Below are positions 40,059-42,771 of a DNA stretch of 42,771 nucleotides, one piece after another (the first letter of the stretch is position 1; each line of letters begins with the position of its first letter). The notes beneath the pieces are model-generated. The model was not told the origin of the DNA. It searched no databases and saw only the letters and a program-made list of their open reading frames with translations. The DNA lies in the NCBI RefSeq assembly GCF_017813245.1, contig NZ_JAGIQL010000045.1:1-42771 (forward strand). Direction: 5' to 3'. The position numbers were made by a program, and so were the translations under genes. Origin of the DNA: Streptomyces montanisoli. Its GTDB lineage: Bacteria; Actinomycetota; Actinomycetes; Streptomycetales; Streptomycetaceae.

Positions 40059-40272
40059 AAGGCGAGATCAAGGGCGACGGTATACCGGCGACCCTCGGCT
40101 GTACAGAGCCCCGGCAGCCGCGCGGGACCGCGACCGGCGCATCGGTGCGCCGTCGCGTGCCCCCTTGACGTGTCCGCGCCGTGGCGCTCCCCTGGGGATG
40201 GCCGCGCCCCAGCCGGGTGCGCGACGCCCCCCACGTGAACGGCCGCGCGCCGTGCGGCCGGAGAGGACAGCC

Positions 40273-41874
40273 GTGCACCTCACCCGCGTACGGTCCGCCG
40301 CCACCCGCGGCAGACGCCTCACGCTCCTCGCAGCCCTGTGCCTGCCGCTGTCGCTGCTCGCCGTGCCACCCAGCGCGTCCGCCGCCACGACGGGCGGCAC
40401 GGCTGCCGACACGGCTGCCTACGCGGCGACCGGGACGGGGGCGGGGGCCGTCACGGCTCCGGCCGCCGCCCGGCACGCCGCCGCTGCCGCCGCTGCCGCC
40501 GCATCGATCTGCGACATCTACTGCGACACCAGGGACCCGGCGGACGCCAGTGCCCCGCGCGACGCCGCGACGGCGACGGTGCACGGGCGCACGATCAAAC
40601 TGGTGCTCTCCGACAACGATGTCATGGGGTTCGCCTCCATCGACGGCGGCGGCCAGGGCGACGAGGTCTGGCTCGACCGCTCCTTCGACGGCGGCAGGAC
40701 CTGGGCGTCGGGCAGCAAGCTCGGCGACACGTTCACCCCGGCCGGCTCCCAGGGCTGGCGCACGCTCATGTACAACGTCGACGACTGGGCCAACACGGGC
40801 GTCGGCGCCCTGCGCGCCTGCGGCAAGGCGGGCGACCAGCCCGAGATCGCCTGCACGCAGTGGGCCCGCGTCAACCGCAACGCGTGGTCACGCTCCACCG
40901 CCGCCGCCACCGCGCTGATGATGCTCTACGACAACAAGACCGGCCTGTTCGAGTCGAACGGCTGGTGGACCGGGGCCAACGCGCTCACCGCCGTCATCGA
41001 CAACGCCCGCATCAGCGGCATGGGCAGCTACGAGTACGCCATCTCGAAGACGTACGACCTCAACAAGAACGCCCAGGGCGGCAACTTCACCAACAACTTC
41101 CTCGACGACACCGGCTGGTGGGGCCTGGCCTGGGTCGACGCGTACGACCTCACCCACGACTCCCGCTACCTCGACACGGCGCGCGCCGACGCCGACCACA
41201 TGAACGCCTACTGGGAGACCGGCACGTGCGGCGGCGGCGTGTGGTGGAGCTCCGACAGCGACAAGCGCTACAAGAACGCGATCACCAACGAGCTCTACCT
41301 GGAACTCAACGCGGCCCTGCACAACCGCATCCCCGGCGACACCGCCTACCTCGGCAGGGCGCGCGCCGAGTGGTCCTGGTTCAAGGGCAGCGGAATGATC
41401 AACGGCGGCCACCTGATCAACGACGGCCTGAACAGCTCGAACTGCGCCCCCACCGGCTCCACGTACACCTACAACCAGGGCGTGGTGCTCGGCGGCCTGA
41501 GCGAGCTGTACCGCGCGACCGGCGACACCACCCTGCTCGACACGGCGCAGACGCTCGCGAACGCCTCCACCGCGTCCAGCGCACTCAACCCCGGCGGCGT
41601 CCTCAGCGACATCGGCGAGGCCGGCAACTGCTCCTCGGACGGTGCGAGCTTCAAGGGCCCCTACGTGCGGGGTCTCGCGGCGCTCGACAGCACGATGTCG
41701 AGCCACCCGTACAGCGCCTACCTGGACCGTCAGGCGGACGCGGCCTACGCACACGACCGCGACCTCCTCGACCAGTACGGCCCGCACTGGAACGGCCCCT
41801 TCTCGCTCCCCACCCCCGGCCACGGCTGCCAGCAGTCGGCGCTCTCCGCCCTCAACGCGGCCGAACAGAACTGA
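40273..41874 (+). CDS. Secreted GH76 glycosidase (alpha-1,6-mannanase-like)
   Basis: 533 aa. A signal peptide ends near PPSASA (residue about 37), followed by an Ala-rich linker and a short beta-rich segment (ICDIYCDTRDPADAS to SFDGGRTW). The (alpha/alpha)6 GH76 domain starts near ARVNRNAWSRS, with the paired catalytic aspartates D278 and D279 in FLDDTGWWGLAWVDAYDLT. GH76 enzymes cleave alpha-1,6-mannan, as in yeast and fungal walls and mycobacterial-type mannans. GTG 40273 is chosen because AGAGGA lies 6 bases upstream and the signal peptide follows; the frame is open further upstream. It shares a LacI-type operator region with the divergent GH78 gene. Confidence 0.92.
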   Translation: MHLTRVRSAATRGRRLTLLAALCLPLSLLAVPPSASAATTGGTAADTAAYAATGTGAGAVTAPAAARHAAAAAAAAASICDIYCDTRDPADASAPRDAATATVHGRTIKLVLSDNDVMGFASIDGGGQGDEVWLDRSFDGGRTWASGSKLGDTFTPAGSQGWRTLMYNVDDWANTGVGALRACGKAGDQPEIACTQWARVNRNAWSRSTAAATALMMLYDNKTGLFESNGWWTGANALTAVIDNARISGMGSYEYAISKTYDLNKNAQGGNFTNNFLDDTGWWGLAWVDAYDLTHDSRYLDTARADADHMNAYWETGTCGGGVWWSSDSDKRYKNAITNELYLELNAALHNRIPGDTAYLGRARAEWSWFKGSGMINGGHLINDGLNSSNCAPTGSTYTYNQGVVLGGLSELYRATGDTTLLDTAQTLANASTASSALNPGGVLSDIGEAGNCSSDGASFKGPYVRGLAALDSTMSSHPYSAYLDRQADAAYAHDRDLLDQYGPHWNGPFSLPTPGHGCQQSALSALNAAEQN

Positions 41875-41886
41875 GCTGCCGCCGTC

Positions 41887-42771
41887 CTACCGGCGCCCGG
41901 CGCGACTGCCCCGATCAGGCTGAGCGGGACAGTCGCCCCGGTGCGCGTACAGCACCACCTGCGCACCCTTGACGCGTATGCGGTCGCACAGCACGAAGTG
42001 GCGCCGCAGCACCTCCCGTTTGACGACCTCCGTCGCGGTCGTGTCCAGCGGCTGGCCCCGCGGGTCGGTGAGCGCGACGACCCTGCGGGCCGCGAGCACC
42101 CGCTCGCGCACCACGGGTGCCGGCTCCTCCTCGCCCTCCAGCGTGTGCGACCTGACGGCGTCGCGCCGCAGCGCGAGGTCCCGGAGACCCAGATAGGGGC
42201 CCGGGTAGGACATCCGCCACTCGCGCCGCCTCGACGGCATGAACAGCACGCCGTCGGCGCCGGGCGCGAGCCGCCGCACGGCGTGCGACACGGCCGTCAC
42301 GTCGTCCTTGCGGCTGTCGGGCGTCCGCATCTCCAGCGTCACCGGTACGAGCGCGAGGACGGCGAGCACGACGCCGCACCAGGCGCCGCGCCTGCGCCAG
42401 GCCCTCCCGCGCGTCTGCGCGAACAGCGCGTCGAGCGCCCGCCCCATCAGCAGTCCGAGACCCAGGTACGAGTAGAGGACGTACCGGTCCAGATACATGG
42501 GCTTGTAGGCGCCGGCCGCCAGCAGCAGCGCCGTCGGCACGACCAGCAGCGGCAGCCCGAGACGCGCGGCCGTCACCGGCCCCGTCCTCCACGGCGCCCC
42601 GCGACGTGGGGCGGGCCCGTGGAGCGCCGCGCAGCCCACGCCGAGCGCCACGACCGCCGCGATCTGGAGCCACTGCACAAGCCCGGGCCCGCCGAGCCAC
42701 GCGACCTGCGCCGACTGCCCGGTGCTGAACACGGCGAGCGGCGCGACCGCCATGGCGCTCACCAGCAGTTG
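41887..42771 (-). CDS. Polytopic membrane protein, C-terminal part (GT39-like), cut by the window edge
   Basis: At least 294 aa; the 5' end lies beyond 42771, since the frame is open to the last base. About four membrane segments are visible (WLQIAAVVALGVGCAAL, LGLPLLVVPTALLLAAG, LDRYVLYSYLGLGLLMGRAL, AWCGVVLAVLALVPVTL), followed by a soluble C-terminal domain of about 140 residues. The DRYVL-type motif after a membrane helix recalls the C-terminal half of GT39/ArnT-like polyprenol-sugar glycosyltransferases, a family-level guess. It is convergent with the GH76 gene, 12 bp away. Confidence 0.7.
   Translation of the reverse strand, partial: QLLVSAMAVAPLAVFSTGQSAQVAWLGGPGLVQWLQIAAVVALGVGCAALHGPAPRRGAPWRTGPVTAARLGLPLLVVPTALLLAAGAYKPMYLDRYVLYSYLGLGLLMGRALDALFAQTRGRAWRRRGAWCGVVLAVLALVPVTLEMRTPDSRKDDVTAVSHAVRRLAPGADGVLFMPSRRREWRMSYPGPYLGLRDLALRRDAVRSHTLEGEEEPAPVVRERVLAARRVVALTDPRGQPLDTTATEVVKREVLRRHFVLCDRIRVKGAQVVLYAHRGDCPAQPDRGSRAGRR

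Noticed and set aside
120..42771. Search by eye for tRNA, rRNA, insertion sequences and integrase genes.
   Set aside because: None found; no transposase or integrase motifs and no cloverleaf-like sequence were recognised.

Overview
The window is high-GC actinobacterial DNA, most likely from Streptomyces. The evidence is the GC-rich third codon positions, GTG and TTG starts, a mycothiol-dependent maleylpyruvate isomerase-type enzyme, twin-arginine exported hydrolases and a tgm-type ATP-grasp peptide cluster. The left edge is a contig end: bases 1-119 are a sequencing artefact (poly-C, T-run and a degraded Illumina adapter), and genomic sequence begins near 120. The right edge cuts through a membrane-protein gene.

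Region 1 (about 0.5-5.2 kb) has an MDR-family NADPH oxidoreductase with a divergent TetR regulator, a Tat-exported phosphocholine-type phospholipase C and a DinB-fold mycothiol-dependent enzyme. Region 2 (5.2-9.6 kb) is a graspetide (omega-ester peptide) cluster: precursor tgmA, ATP-grasp ligase tgmB and a PIMT-like methyltransferase tgmC. These are translationally coupled behind an HATPase-type ATP-binding gene, with a divergent HTH/TPR regulator. The HATPase frame runs without a stop into the precursor, although the precursor has its own strong ribosome binding site. Region 3 (9.7-16.9 kb) holds a TetX-like FAD monooxygenase with a MerR regulator, a GlxA-type AraC regulator, a GAPDH with a TTG start, a rare coiled-coil/Mrr nuclease/TerD fusion and a VOC protein.

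Region 4 (17-24 kb) is a lipoprotein - ATPase - ATPase - FtsX-type permease - response regulator operon, divergent from its probable histidine kinase. Region 5 (24.4-32.6 kb) contains a second oxidoreductase/TetR pair with a clear operator, a five-to-six-copy 17-bp tandem repeat, a second phospholipase C-fold enzyme with a C-terminal membrane anchor, a secreted FG-GAP/VCBS protein, and a flavohemoprotein followed by a PPOX-fold protein.

Region 6 (32.7-41.9 kb) is a glycan-degradation island. Two exported GH78 (alpha-L-rhamnosidase-like) genes lie on the plus strand, a third with a discoidin domain lies convergently, and a secreted GH76 (alpha-1,6-mannanase-like) gene follows. Near-identical LacI-type operators lie before the first GH78 and between the third GH78 and GH76, which suggests one regulon, possibly for a rhamnose- and mannose-containing polysaccharide. 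Several convergent gene ends carry strong GC hairpins that probably act as bidirectional terminators.

The most promising systems are the aspartimide-type graspetide cluster with its fused HATPase/precursor frame, the Mrr-TerD fusion, and the co-regulated rhamnosidase/mannanase island. All assignments come from reading the sequence; no database search was run.
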